From: Amycolatopsis acidiphila
Lineage (GTDB): Bacteria; Actinomycetota; Actinomycetes; Mycobacteriales; Pseudonocardiaceae
Direction of reading: 5' to 3'
DNA: 64,000 bases
NCBI RefSeq assembly: GCF_021391495.1
Contig: NZ_CP090063.1
Location: 2,666,001 to 2,730,000, forward strand
The translations under genes and the position numbers were made by a program. The notes under the pieces were generated by a model. The model was not told the DNA's origin and ran no database searches. It was given only the letters and a program-made list of their open reading frames with translations. This document shows, piece by piece, positions 33,522-42,241 of the stretch; positions within the stretch are counted from its first letter, which is position 1; every line of letters begins with the position of its first letter.

Positions 33522-35069
33522 ATGCTCAGAGTCGAGTTGATCCGCCCCATTCCCCAGTTGCTGGTGGAACACGCGGAGCGGTTCCAGGACAAGGTCGCCT
33601 TCTACGACGACCGCCGGTCGGTGACCTACGCGGCCCTCGCCGAGCGCACCCGCCGGCTGGCCGGGCATCTTGTCGAGGCCGGGGTGGCGCGCGGCGAGCG
33701 CGTGCTGATCTACCTGGACAACAGCGTGGAGACGGCGGAGTCGTACCTGGCGACGACCCGGGCGAGCGTGGTCGGTGTCTGCGTGAACCCCGACGCGGCC
33801 CCTTCCGAGATCGGCTACCTGCTCGCGGACAGCGACGCGCACGTGGTGATCACGGACGAAGCGCACCTCGCCCGGGTCCGCGCGCTGATCGGCGAGCGCG
33901 GCGACGTGCTCATCCTGCTCACCGGGGACCGGGAAGTCCCGGACGCGCGATCCTACGAGCAGCTGGCGACGACCGAGCCCGCGTCCGCGCCGCGGGATGA
34001 TCTCGACCTCGACGACACCGCCTGGATGCTCTACACCTCGGGCACCACCGGCCGCCCCAAAGGGGTGCTGCTGACGCAGCGAAGCTGCCTGTGGGTGGTC
34101 GCGGCGTGCTGGGCGCCGATCGCCGGACTGTCCGCGGAGGACCAGGTGCTCTGCCCGTTGCCCCTGTTCCACTCGTACGCGCTCGATCTGTGCGTGCTGG
34201 GGGTGTTCGCGGTCGGCGCCACCGAGCGGATCCTGCCGAGGTTCTCCACGTCACGCGTCTTCGAACTGCTCGCCGCCGAACCGTTCACGGTGCTGCCGGG
34301 CGTCCCGACGATGTTCCAGTACCTCGTGCACGGCGCCGGGGAAAGCGGCTTCCGCGGCGACACCTTGCGGCTGTGCGTTTCCGCCGGCGCGATCATGCCG
34401 GCGGCGCTCAACGCCGAGTTCGAGCAGGTGTTCGGCGTGCGGCTGCTGGAGGGGTACGGCATCACCGAGACCTCGACCATGGTCACCATGAACTGGCCGG
34501 TCGGGGGCCGGGTGCTCGGGTCGTGCGGCCTGCCCGTGCCCGGCGTCGGCGTGCGCCTCGTGGACCCGGTCACCGGCGAGGACGTCGGTGTGGGGGAGGA
34601 GGGCGAGCTGTGGGTGAGCGGGCCGAACGTCATGCGGGGCTATCACAATCGCACCGACGCGACCGCCGAGGTGCTGCGGCACGGCTGGTACCGCACCGGC
34701 GATCTGGGTCGCCGGGACGCCAACGGGTTCCTCACGATCAGCGGCCGCACGAAGGAACTGATCATTCGCGGCGGGGAGAACATCTATCCCGCCGAAGTCG
34801 AAGCCGTCCTGCTGAAAGCCGGTGGGGTGGCGGACGCGGCGGTGGTCGCCCGCAAGCACCCGGATCTCGGTGAGGTGCCGGTCGCCTTCGTCGTGCCCGA
34901 ACAGCCGGGAGTGCTGGACGTCGCGGCACTGCTCGAGCTGTGCGGGCGTGAGCTGTCCCGGTTCAAGGTGCCCGCGGACATCCTGGAGATCGACGCCATC
35001 CCGCGCACCGGCTCCGGCAAGATCATGCGCTTCCGGTTGCAGGAACGACTGAGCGCTTTCGCCGGCTGA
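33522..35069 (+). CDS. Acyl-CoA ligase (AMP-forming, ANL superfamily)
   Basis: A 515-aa enzyme that activates a carboxylic acid with ATP and CoA through an acyl-adenylate. Motifs: P-loop YTSGTTGRPKGVLLTQ, adenylate motif LEGYGITETS, hinge YRTGDLGRRDANGFLTISGR, and the C-terminal catalytic lysine in PRTGSGKIMRF. The ATG at 33522 follows AGGAG; an upstream in-frame GTG at 33483 lies just beyond the operator and has no ribosome site. The substrate may be a fatty, aromatic or alicyclic acid. It shares an operator with the following operon, so it probably activates the acid that operon produces or consumes. Confidence 0.9.
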   Translation: MLRVELIRPIPQLLVEHAERFQDKVAFYDDRRSVTYAALAERTRRLAGHLVEAGVARGERVLIYLDNSVETAESYLATTRASVVGVCVNPDAAPSEIGYLLADSDAHVVITDEAHLARVRALIGERGDVLILLTGDREVPDARSYEQLATTEPASAPRDDLDLDDTAWMLYTSGTTGRPKGVLLTQRSCLWVVAACWAPIAGLSAEDQVLCPLPLFHSYALDLCVLGVFAVGATERILPRFSTSRVFELLAAEPFTVLPGVPTMFQYLVHGAGESGFRGDTLRLCVSAGAIMPAALNAEFEQVFGVRLLEGYGITETSTMVTMNWPVGGRVLGSCGLPVPGVGVRLVDPVTGEDVGVGEEGELWVSGPNVMRGYHNRTDATAEVLRHGWYRTGDLGRRDANGFLTISGRTKELIIRGGENIYPAEVEAVLLKAGGVADAAVVARKHPDLGEVPVAFVVPEQPGVLDVAALLELCGRELSRFKVPADILEIDAIPRTGSGKIMRFRLQERLSAFAG

Positions 35070-35082
35070 GACGGATCGCCGG

Positions 35083-35131
35083 TTGACCCGGCATCCCGCT
35101 GCGCCTACGATGCAAACTAACGTTAATTAGT
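35083..35131 (+). promoter_or_regulatory. Promoter and TetR-type operator of the molybdenum-hydroxylase operon
   Basis: -35 TTGACC (35083-35088), 17-bp spacer, -10 TACGAT (35106-35111), then ACTAACGTTAATTAGT (35116-35131) at the start point. It matches the ligase-gene operator at 12 of 16 positions, including both arms. Confidence 0.8.
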
Positions 35132-35143
35132 AAGGTGGTGTTC

Positions 35144-35842
35144 GTGGATCTCTCCAACACCTTCACCGTCAACCTCCCGGTCGAGGACACCTGGAAAGTG
35201 CTGACGGACCTGGAGCGGGTCGCCCCGTGCCTGCCCGGTGCGGCGCTGCTGGGTGTCGAGGGCGATGCCTACCGCGGCGCGGTGAAGATCAAGGTCGGCC
35301 CGGTTTCCGCGCAGTACCAGGGCATCGCCCGGTTCGTGGAGAAGGACGACCAGGCCTACCGGGCGGTGATCAGGGCCGAGGGCAAGGATGTCGGCGGACA
35401 GGGCAACGCCGCGGCGACCGTCACGGCGACCCTGACCCAGCAGGGCGACGGCACCAAGGTCGACGTCCGGACGGACCTCGCCCTCTCGGGCCGGGTGGCC
35501 CAGTTCGGGCGCGGTGTGATCGCCGACGTGAGCAACAAGCTCCTCGGGCAGTTCGTGCGGCGTCTCGAGGACGAGTTCGCCTCCGGCGGCGCCACCACGC
35601 CCACCGCGGCGGCGAAACCCGTCGATCTCGCCGATGTCGAACCGCTCGACGTCATGTCCAGCATGGGCGGCACGATCGCCAAGCGCGCGATCCCGGCGGC
35701 CGGTGCTCTCCTGGCGCTGATCGTCGGAATTCTCCTGGCGCGCAAGGGCCGTCGCGTGCCGTCGGCGCAGGCGCCGGTCGTGATCAACCTGTCTTTCCCG
35801 GCCTTGTCGGGCCGGCCCGATTCCGAGGAGGCGACTCGATGA
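35144..35842 (+). CDS. CoxG-like SRPBCC-fold protein with C-terminal membrane anchor
   Basis: A 232-aa protein of the carbon-monoxide-dehydrogenase subunit G family. It opens MDLSNTFTVNLPVEDTWKVLTDLERVAPCLPGA (START/SRPBCC fold, residues 1-145), then a Pro/Ala-rich linker, then a membrane helix PAAGALLALIVGILLARKG near residue 190, and a short tail. In aerobic CO dehydrogenase, CoxG helps dock the enzyme at the membrane. GTG 35144 is chosen for AAGGTGG upstream and family start; two GTGs at 35135 and 35138 lie too near the operator. It starts the operon of the molybdenum hydroxylase, whose membrane recruitment it may provide. Confidence 0.85.
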   Translation: MDLSNTFTVNLPVEDTWKVLTDLERVAPCLPGAALLGVEGDAYRGAVKIKVGPVSAQYQGIARFVEKDDQAYRAVIRAEGKDVGGQGNAAATVTATLTQQGDGTKVDVRTDLALSGRVAQFGRGVIADVSNKLLGQFVRRLEDEFASGGATTPTAAAKPVDLADVEPLDVMSSMGGTIAKRAIPAAGALLALIVGILLARKGRRVPSAQAPVVINLSFPALSGRPDSEEATR

Positions 35843-37239
35843 CCGCCGAGCTGATCCGTGAGCCCGCGCTCTACATCGGTGGTGACTGGGTCGCCGGCGG
35901 TGGCAGCGAGTGCGAGGTCGAAAACCCCGCCACCGAAGAGACGACCGGTGTCGTCGTCCAGGCTTCGCCCGCCGAGGTCGACCAGGCTGTCGGTGCCGCC
36001 CGAGCCGCGTTCGACGGCTGGGCGAACACGCCGGTCCAGGATCGAGTGGACGCGTTGCGGCGCCTGTGCGACGTGATCGCCGATCGCGCGGAGACCTTCG
36101 CGGCGCTGATCACCCGGGAGCAGGGCTCACCGCCCCCGCTCGCGCGGAAGTTGCATGTGGACACCCCGCTCGGGGTGATCGCCCGTACCGCGGACGCGTT
36201 GGAGGAGTTTCCCTTCCAGTGGCGGCGCGACAACTCGGTGATCCTGCGCGAGCCGGTCGGCGTGGTCGCCGCGATCACGCCGTGGAACCTGCCGCTGCAC
36301 CAGATCATCGTCAAGGTGGTGCCCGCGCTCGCGGCCGGCTGCACGGTGGTGCTCAAGCCCGCCGCGCTGACTCCGCTGACGGCGTTCGAACTGGCGCGAG
36401 CCTTCGAGGCGGCAGGGTTCCCGCCCGGCGTCTTCAACCTCGTCACCGGTGGTGGCCGTGATGTCGGAGACCAGCTGACCCGTCACCCCCTGGTCGACCA
36501 CGTCTCGTTCACCGGGTCGACCGCGGTCGGGCGTCAGGTCGCCGCTGCCGCCGCCGACACCGTCAAGGGCGTCACGCTGGAGCTGGGCGGCAAGTCCGCC
36601 AGCGTCGTGCTGTCCGATGTGTCGGACGAGCTGCTGGCCAAGGCGGTCAAGGTGACCGTCGCCAACTGCTTCCTCAACGGCGGCCAGACCTGCACCGCGC
36701 TGTCCCGGCTGATCGTGCCCACCTCCCGGCTGGCCCAGGTGGAGGAGCTGGCCGCGGCCGCGGCCGCGAAGTACGTGCCGGGGGAGCGGCTCGGGCCGTT
36801 GATCTCGGCGGGGCAGCGCAAGGAGGTCGAGAGCTTCCTGGTGCCCGGCACCGCCAAGGCCGTCACCGGCGCGGTGCCGCTGCCGGAGAAGGGCCACTTC
36901 GTGACGCCGACCGTGTACAGCGAGGTGGATCCGGATTCCCGCCTGGCTCAGGAGGAGGTCTTCGGTCCGGTGCTGTCGATCCTGGCCGCGGAGTCCGACG
37001 ACCACGCGATCGAGCTCGCCAACGACTCCATCTACGGTCTCGGCGGCGCGCTCTGGATCGAGGACAAGGAACGGGCGCTGGGCTGGGCCGCGCGCATCCG
37101 CACCGGGCAGATCGACGTCAACGCCGCGCCGTTCAACCCGCGGGCGCCCTTCGGCGGGTACAAGCAGTCCGGTCTCGGCCGGGAGATCGGTGACTACGGC
37201 ATCGACGACGTGCTCGAGGTCAAGGCGGTGCAGCTGTGA
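35839..37239 (+). CDS. Aldehyde dehydrogenase
   Basis: A 466-aa NAD(P)-dependent enzyme oxidising an aldehyde to an acid. Motifs: ITPWNLPLHQIIVKVVPALAAG, KPAALTPL, FTGSTAVGRQ, general base Glu in TLELGGKSA and catalytic Cys in NGGQTCTALSR; the end has PFGGYKQSGLGREIGDYG. It is slightly short (usual 475-500), having lost part of the loop after EQGSP. ATG overlaps the CoxG stop (ATGA). With the alcohol dehydrogenase that follows it could take an alcohol through aldehyde to acid, which the ligase then activates. Confidence 0.92.
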   Translation: MTAELIREPALYIGGDWVAGGGSECEVENPATEETTGVVVQASPAEVDQAVGAARAAFDGWANTPVQDRVDALRRLCDVIADRAETFAALITREQGSPPPLARKLHVDTPLGVIARTADALEEFPFQWRRDNSVILREPVGVVAAITPWNLPLHQIIVKVVPALAAGCTVVLKPAALTPLTAFELARAFEAAGFPPGVFNLVTGGGRDVGDQLTRHPLVDHVSFTGSTAVGRQVAAAAADTVKGVTLELGGKSASVVLSDVSDELLAKAVKVTVANCFLNGGQTCTALSRLIVPTSRLAQVEELAAAAAAKYVPGERLGPLISAGQRKEVESFLVPGTAKAVTGAVPLPEKGHFVTPTVYSEVDPDSRLAQEEVFGPVLSILAAESDDHAIELANDSIYGLGGALWIEDKERALGWAARIRTGQIDVNAAPFNPRAPFGGYKQSGLGREIGDYGIDDVLEVKAVQL

Positions 37240-38348
37240 GCGAGGGATATCGCGTCGAGGTCGACGCCGTGGTGCTGCGTGCACCGGACCAGCCGATGGC
37301 GGTGGAGCGCATTCGCCTGCGGGACGTGGGTCCCGGGGATGTCCGGGTGCGGGTGGACGCGACCGGTGTCTGTCACTCCGACCTGTCGCTCGCCCGTGGG
37401 GTGCTCGCGCAGCCGCTGCCGGCGGTGCTCGGGCACGAGGCTTGTGGCACGGTCCTCGAGACCGGCGCCGAGGTGACCGGGCTGAGCGAGGGCGACCGGG
37501 TGATCCTGCTGTGGATCACGCCCTGCGGCGACTGCGTCCACTGTGGACGCGGCGAGGCACACCTGTGCGTCAACGGCTCGGCGCGCGGCAACGAGCCCTA
37601 CGCCCTGGATGCGCAGGGAGAGCCGGTCTATCCCGGGCTGACGGTCGGATCGTTCGCCGAGCAGACCGTCGTGCCGGCGGCCGCCGCGGTCAAGGTGCCC
37701 GACGACATCAGCTCGGCCGACGCGGCGCTGCTCGGCTGCGCCGTCACCACAGGCGTAGGTGCGGTGACCAAGACCGCCGCCGTCGTGCCGGGCTCCTCGG
37801 TACTGGTCATCGGGCTGGGCGGGGTCGGCCTGGCCGCCATCCAGGGCGCGAAGCTCGCCGGGGCGAGCACGATCATCGCCGTCGACCGCAACGCCGACAA
37901 AGCCGGCCTGGCCACCAAGCTGGGTGCGGACCACTTCGTGCCCGCGGACGACGAGACGAAGAAGGCCGTGCGCGCGCTGACCGGCAAGCAGGGCGTGGAC
38001 TACGCCTTCGACTGCGTCGGCTCGGCCCGCACCATCCGCGACGCGTGGGGCATGACCCGGCGCGGCGGCAGCGCCTGTGTCGTCGGCATCGGCGGCAAGG
38101 ACGACAAGGTCAGCTTCAGCGCGCTGGAACTGTTCCACTTCGCCCGCACGCTCGTCGGCTGCGTCGCCGGTTCGCTGGACGCCGGCCACGACCTGCCGCG
38201 GTACTTCGAGCACGTCCGGGCCGGGCGGCTGGATCTCGCCGCGATGGTCACCGGGCACGGCGGTCTGGCCGACGTGGAGCGTGCGCTGCAGGAGATGGCT
38301 TCAGGACAGGGAATCCGCACCCTCGTCACCCCGGGAGAGGCGCGATGA
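37236..38348 (+). CDS. Zinc-dependent alcohol dehydrogenase
   Basis: A 370-aa MDR-family enzyme, class III-like. Catalytic zinc ligands: Cys in TGVCHSDLSLA and GHEACGTV; structural zinc ligands CGDCVHCGRGEAHLC; Rossmann motif VLVIGLGGVGLAAIQGAKLAG. GTG start overlaps the aldehyde dehydrogenase stop (GTGA). It probably oxidises a primary alcohol supplying the neighbouring aldehyde dehydrogenase. Confidence 0.92.
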   Translation: MSEGYRVEVDAVVLRAPDQPMAVERIRLRDVGPGDVRVRVDATGVCHSDLSLARGVLAQPLPAVLGHEACGTVLETGAEVTGLSEGDRVILLWITPCGDCVHCGRGEAHLCVNGSARGNEPYALDAQGEPVYPGLTVGSFAEQTVVPAAAAVKVPDDISSADAALLGCAVTTGVGAVTKTAAVVPGSSVLVIGLGGVGLAAIQGAKLAGASTIIAVDRNADKAGLATKLGADHFVPADDETKKAVRALTGKQGVDYAFDCVGSARTIRDAWGMTRRGGSACVVGIGGKDDKVSFSALELFHFARTLVGCVAGSLDAGHDLPRYFEHVRAGRLDLAAMVTGHGGLADVERALQEMASGQGIRTLVTPGEAR

Positions 38349-39130
38349 GGATCGGCGCGCTGGCCCTCGAACCGGTCTACGACGGCTACGGCCAGGAACC
38401 CGCTCACGAGGTCCTGAGCCGCCCGGGCGTGCCCGACGCCTGGGCTTGCCACGGGCACCTGCTCGACGACGCGGGGAACCTCGAGCTGACCCTCGGCGGG
38501 TTCCTGCTGCGCACGGCCGGACGGGTGGTGCTGATCGACGCCGGCGTCGGCACGATCAACAACGACAAGTACCACGGCGGCCAGTTCCTGGAGAGCCTGC
38601 ACGCACTGGGCGTCGCTCCCGGAGACGTCACCGACGTGGTGTTCACCCACCTGCACTTCGACCACGTCGGCTGGGCCACGAAGAAGGGCCAGGTCGTGTT
38701 CCCGAACGCGACCTACCGGGTGCACCGGGCGGACTGGGCCCACTTCGTGGAAGGCCCCGGCGCCGAACCCGGCGCCGTGCGCAAGCTTTCGCCACTGACC
38801 GACCGGCTGGAGACCTTCGAGGCCGACACGACGCTGGCGCCCGGTCTGGACACCCGGCACGTGCCCGGGCACACCCCGGGTTCCACGGTCTTCGTCGTGT
38901 CCAGCGAAGGCGAGCGTGCGTTGCTGCTCGGCGACGTCGCGCACTCCACCGTGGAACTCACCGACCCCACCTGGGAAGCGGTGTTCGACGTCGATCCGGC
39001 CGCGGCGAAGAAGGTGCGGGCGGAGCTGGCCGACGCGGCCACCGACCGGTCCGACGTGCTTGCCGCCGCCCATTTCCCGTCCGGGCGGCTGGTCACGGTC
39101 GAGGGCGAGCGCCGGTTCCGGTTCATCTAG
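38345..39130 (+). CDS. Metallo-beta-lactamase-fold hydrolase
   Basis: A 261-aa MBL-fold protein. Metal motif THLHFDHVG (HxHxDH), then HVPGHTPGSTVFV, GDVAHS and AAAHFPSGR supply the later His and Asp ligands. Such proteins in catabolic operons act as lactonases, thioesterases or glyoxalase-type hydrolases. ATG overlaps the alcohol dehydrogenase stop (ATGA). No signal peptide. Confidence 0.87.
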   Translation: MRIGALALEPVYDGYGQEPAHEVLSRPGVPDAWACHGHLLDDAGNLELTLGGFLLRTAGRVVLIDAGVGTINNDKYHGGQFLESLHALGVAPGDVTDVVFTHLHFDHVGWATKKGQVVFPNATYRVHRADWAHFVEGPGAEPGAVRKLSPLTDRLETFEADTTLAPGLDTRHVPGHTPGSTVFVVSSEGERALLLGDVAHSTVELTDPTWEAVFDVDPAAAKKVRAELADAATDRSDVLAAAHFPSGRLVTVEGERRFRFI

Positions 39131-39143
39131 AAGGGAAACACCC

Positions 39144-39908
39144 ATGGATCTTCAACTCAGCGGCAAGAACGTGCTCGTCACCGGCGCCGGACAGGGCCTC
39201 GGGCGCGCGATCGGGCTGGCCTTCGCGGGGGAGGGCGCCAACGTCGCCTTCCACTACAACTCATCGGCCGACGGCGCCGAGGCCGCGGCCAAGGAAGCCG
39301 CCGCACTCGGGGTGAAGGCCGTCGCGGTCGGTGCCAACCTGCAGGACGGCGACTCGGTGACGCGGGCCGTCGAAGAGGTCAAGGCGCAGCTGGGCCCGGT
39401 CGACATCCTGGTCAACAACGCCGCCGCGACCCAGAGCAAGCCGTTCCTGGAGACCACCGAGGAGGACTGGGCGCCCCAGATCGGCGTCACGGTGGCGGGC
39501 ACGCTGCGGGTCACGCAGGCCGTCGCGAGGCAGATGGCCGACAACGGCGGCGGTGCGATCGTGAGCCTGATGGGCGACTCCGGCCGCGTGGGGGAGTCCC
39601 GGCTGCTGGTCACCGCGACCACCCGCTCGACCACGGTCGGGCTGACCAAGTCGCTGGCCAAGGAGCTGGCCCGCTACCAGATCCGGGCGAACGCCGTGTC
39701 GATCGCACTCGTGCAGACCGCGAGCCTGGACTCGCACACCGGCAACGCCGACGACGCGAAGATGAAGAAGATCCTCTCCGCCTACCCGCTGCGGCGGCTG
39801 GGCCGCCCCGAGGACATCACCCCGACCGTGCTGCTGCTGGCCTCGCCGCTCTCGTCCTGGACCACCGGGCAAGTGGTGTCGGTCAACGGCGGCTACACCA
39901 TGCCGTGA
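39144..39908 (+). CDS. Atypical short-chain dehydrogenase/reductase lacking the YxxxK motif
   Basis: A 254-aa SDR-fold protein. The cofactor motif TGAGQGLGRAIG and NNAA are intact, but where the family has YxxxK this protein reads TATTR (in LLVTATTRSTTVGLTKSLA), so the catalytic Tyr is Thr and the Lys is Arg. The preceding serine region SLMGDSGR is present. It may be catalytically altered, bind cofactor only, or use another substrate mechanism. ATG 39144 follows AAGGG. It precedes the hydroxylase large-subunit gene by a GTGA overlap. Confidence 0.88.
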   Translation: MDLQLSGKNVLVTGAGQGLGRAIGLAFAGEGANVAFHYNSSADGAEAAAKEAAALGVKAVAVGANLQDGDSVTRAVEEVKAQLGPVDILVNNAAATQSKPFLETTEEDWAPQIGVTVAGTLRVTQAVARQMADNGGGAIVSLMGDSGRVGESRLLVTATTRSTTVGLTKSLAKELARYQIRANAVSIALVQTASLDSHTGNADDAKMKKILSAYPLRRLGRPEDITPTVLLLASPLSSWTTGQVVSVNGGYTMP

Positions 39909-42241
39909 GCACCACCGTGACGCCCAACGATCAGCCCGCCATCGGCCGGGTGGTCCGCCGCAAGGAGGACACGCGGCTGCTCACCGGCCGCGGCCACTAC
40001 GTCTCGGACCTGCAGCTGCCGCGGATGCGGCATGTCGCGTTCCTGCGCAGTCCCTACGGGCACGCGAAGATCAGCCGCATCGACGCGACGGCGGCGCGCT
40101 CGGCACCCCGGGTGCACGGGGTGTTCACCGGTGACCTGCCGGACTTCGCCGCGGTCACCCTGCGTGCGCTGTCGGCCTTACCGTCCTATGTGGAAACCGA
40201 ACAGCCGATCCTGGCCCGGGACAAGGTCCGTTTCTCCGGCGAACCCGTGGCGGCGGTGATCGCGGAGGACCGCTACCTGGCCGAGGACGCCCTGGAGCTG
40301 ATCGACGTCGACTACGAGCCGCTGCCGGCGACGGTCACGGCCTGGCTGACGCCGGAGGAACCGGTCCACGCCGAGGCGCCGGACAACGTCCTGCTGCAGC
40401 GGACGTTCGACACCGGCGAGGTGCCCGAAGCACTGGCCGGTGCGCACCTCGTGGTCGAGCGCGAGCTGGTGACCAACCGGCACGCCGGCAACCCGATGGA
40501 ATGCCGGGCGGGCGTCGCCCTGTGGGACGGCGAGAGGCTGACGTTCTGGTCCGGCACGCAGGTCCCGCACATCGCGCGCAACATGCTCGCGGAGCTGCTC
40601 GGCCTGCCCGAGGGCAACGTGCGCGTGATCGCGCCCGATGTCGGCGGCGGCTTCGGCACCAAGGCCGTGCTCTATCCCGAGGACGTCGCGTTGTGCGTGA
40701 TGGCCCGGCAGATGCGCGGCTTCCCGGTGAAGTGGGTGGAAGACCGGGCCGAGCACCTGCTCGCGGCCACCCACGCCCGTGACCACCGCTACCTGGTGAA
40801 AGCCGGGTTCAGCGCCGACGGCGAGCTGCTGGCCCTCGACGCCGACGTGACCTGCAACGTGGGTGCCTACTCGGTCTATCCCTGGACCGCGGGCATCGAA
40901 CCGCTGATGGCCGGCGGCCTGCTGTCCGGGCCGTACCGGCTGCAGCACTACCGGTGCACCGTCCGTGGGGTGGCCACGAACACCGCGCCGTCCGGGCCCT
41001 ACCGTGGCGTGGCCCGCCCGGCGAGCGTGTTCGCCATGGAGTCGTTGCTGGACGACGCCGCGCAACGGCTGGGCATGTCCGCTTTGGACATCCGGCGGCG
41101 CAACCTCATCACCCCGGCCGAAATCCCGTACCGGATGCCCTCGCGCCTTGTCGACGACTCCGGCTGGTACGGCGAATGCCTCGAGAAGGCCGTGGCGACG
41201 ATCGGGTACGACGAGTTCCGCGCCGAGCAGACACGGCGCCGGGAGGCCGGGGAGAACCCGATCGGTCTCGGGCTGGCCTGCTACAACGAGCTGACCGGAC
41301 TCGGCCGCGCCGCGGCCGCCGGGCCTCGCATGCCGTTCCGCACCGGGCACGACGCCTGCACCGTCCGGGTCAACCCCGACGGCCGGGTCACCGTGCTCTC
41401 CGGCGTCACCTCGCAGGGACAGGGGCTGGAGACCACGGTCGCCCAGATCGTGGCCGACGCCGTCGGAGTGCCCTACGAGGACGTGGAAGTCCGCATCGGC
41501 GACACCAACGAGTCCTTGTGGGGCTTCGGTGCTTTTTCCTCGCGCCAGGCCGTGATCGGCGGTGGCGCGGCGCACCGGGCCGGCACCAGGGTGCGGGAGA
41601 AGATCCTCCGGCTCGCCGCAGAACTGTACGAGACCGACGCGGACGACCTCAGCGTGACCGGTGGGGAGATCCGGGTCGCGGGCGAGCAGAAGCCGCTGGG
41701 CACGCTCGCCGAACTGGCCCGGGTCGCCTACCTCGAGTCGAACCGGCTGCCCCAGGGGATCGAGCCCGGCCTCGAGGCCACCCGGTTCTACGACCCGATC
41801 CGTGGTGCCTTCGCGGCCGGGGCGCAGGCCGCGGTCATCGAGGTCGACCGCACCACGGGCGAGCTGCGGATCCTGAAGTGGGTGTGCGTCGAGGACGCCG
41901 GCACGGTCATCAACCCGCAGGTGGTCGAAGGCCAGATCGCCGGGTCGATCGCCCAGGGCCTCGGTGGGGCGCTGTACGAGCATCTGATCTACGACGAGGC
42001 CGGGAACCTGTCCACCGGCACGCTGATGGACTACCTGATGCCCACCAGCGCCGAAGTGCCCGACCTCGTCATAGAGCACCTGTCCAAGCCCGCGGACAAC
42101 CCGCTGGGCGTCCGCGGGGTGGGGGAGGGCGGCACGCTCGGGCCCAACGCAGTCCTGGCCGGCGCACTCACCGACGCCCTCGGCGTGCGGGTCACCCACC
42201 TGCCGCTCACGCCCGCGGTCGTCTGGGAAGCACTGCGATGA
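39905..42241 (+). CDS. Molybdenum hydroxylase, large (molybdopterin) subunit
   Basis: A 778-aa subunit of the xanthine dehydrogenase/CO dehydrogenase superfamily. Seen: GRGHYVSDLQLP at the N-terminus, VGGGFGTKAVLYPE, the active-site loop NTAPSGPYRGVARP, TSQGQGLETTVAQI, and the C-terminal GVRGVGEGGTLGPNA with the conserved catalytic glutamate. The CO-dehydrogenase loop with its selanylated cysteine (VAYRCSFR) is absent, so this is not a CO dehydrogenase but a hydroxylase of an aldehyde, N-heterocycle or CoA thioester. The FAD and 2Fe-2S subunits are encoded downstream with one crotonase gene inserted. Confidence 0.92.
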   Translation: MSTTVTPNDQPAIGRVVRRKEDTRLLTGRGHYVSDLQLPRMRHVAFLRSPYGHAKISRIDATAARSAPRVHGVFTGDLPDFAAVTLRALSALPSYVETEQPILARDKVRFSGEPVAAVIAEDRYLAEDALELIDVDYEPLPATVTAWLTPEEPVHAEAPDNVLLQRTFDTGEVPEALAGAHLVVERELVTNRHAGNPMECRAGVALWDGERLTFWSGTQVPHIARNMLAELLGLPEGNVRVIAPDVGGGFGTKAVLYPEDVALCVMARQMRGFPVKWVEDRAEHLLAATHARDHRYLVKAGFSADGELLALDADVTCNVGAYSVYPWTAGIEPLMAGGLLSGPYRLQHYRCTVRGVATNTAPSGPYRGVARPASVFAMESLLDDAAQRLGMSALDIRRRNLITPAEIPYRMPSRLVDDSGWYGECLEKAVATIGYDEFRAEQTRRREAGENPIGLGLACYNELTGLGRAAAAGPRMPFRTGHDACTVRVNPDGRVTVLSGVTSQGQGLETTVAQIVADAVGVPYEDVEVRIGDTNESLWGFGAFSSRQAVIGGGAAHRAGTRVREKILRLAAELYETDADDLSVTGGEIRVAGEQKPLGTLAELARVAYLESNRLPQGIEPGLEATRFYDPIRGAFAAGAQAAVIEVDRTTGELRILKWVCVEDAGTVINPQVVEGQIAGSIAQGLGGALYEHLIYDEAGNLSTGTLMDYLMPTSAEVPDLVIEHLSKPADNPLGVRGVGEGGTLGPNAVLAGALTDALGVRVTHLPLTPAVVWEALR

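Noticed and set aside
36127..37284. Long minus-strand open frames opposite the aldehyde dehydrogenase and similar frames across the window
   Set aside because: They are shadows of real genes caused by high third-position GC; compositions are Arg/Gly/His-rich with no family motifs.
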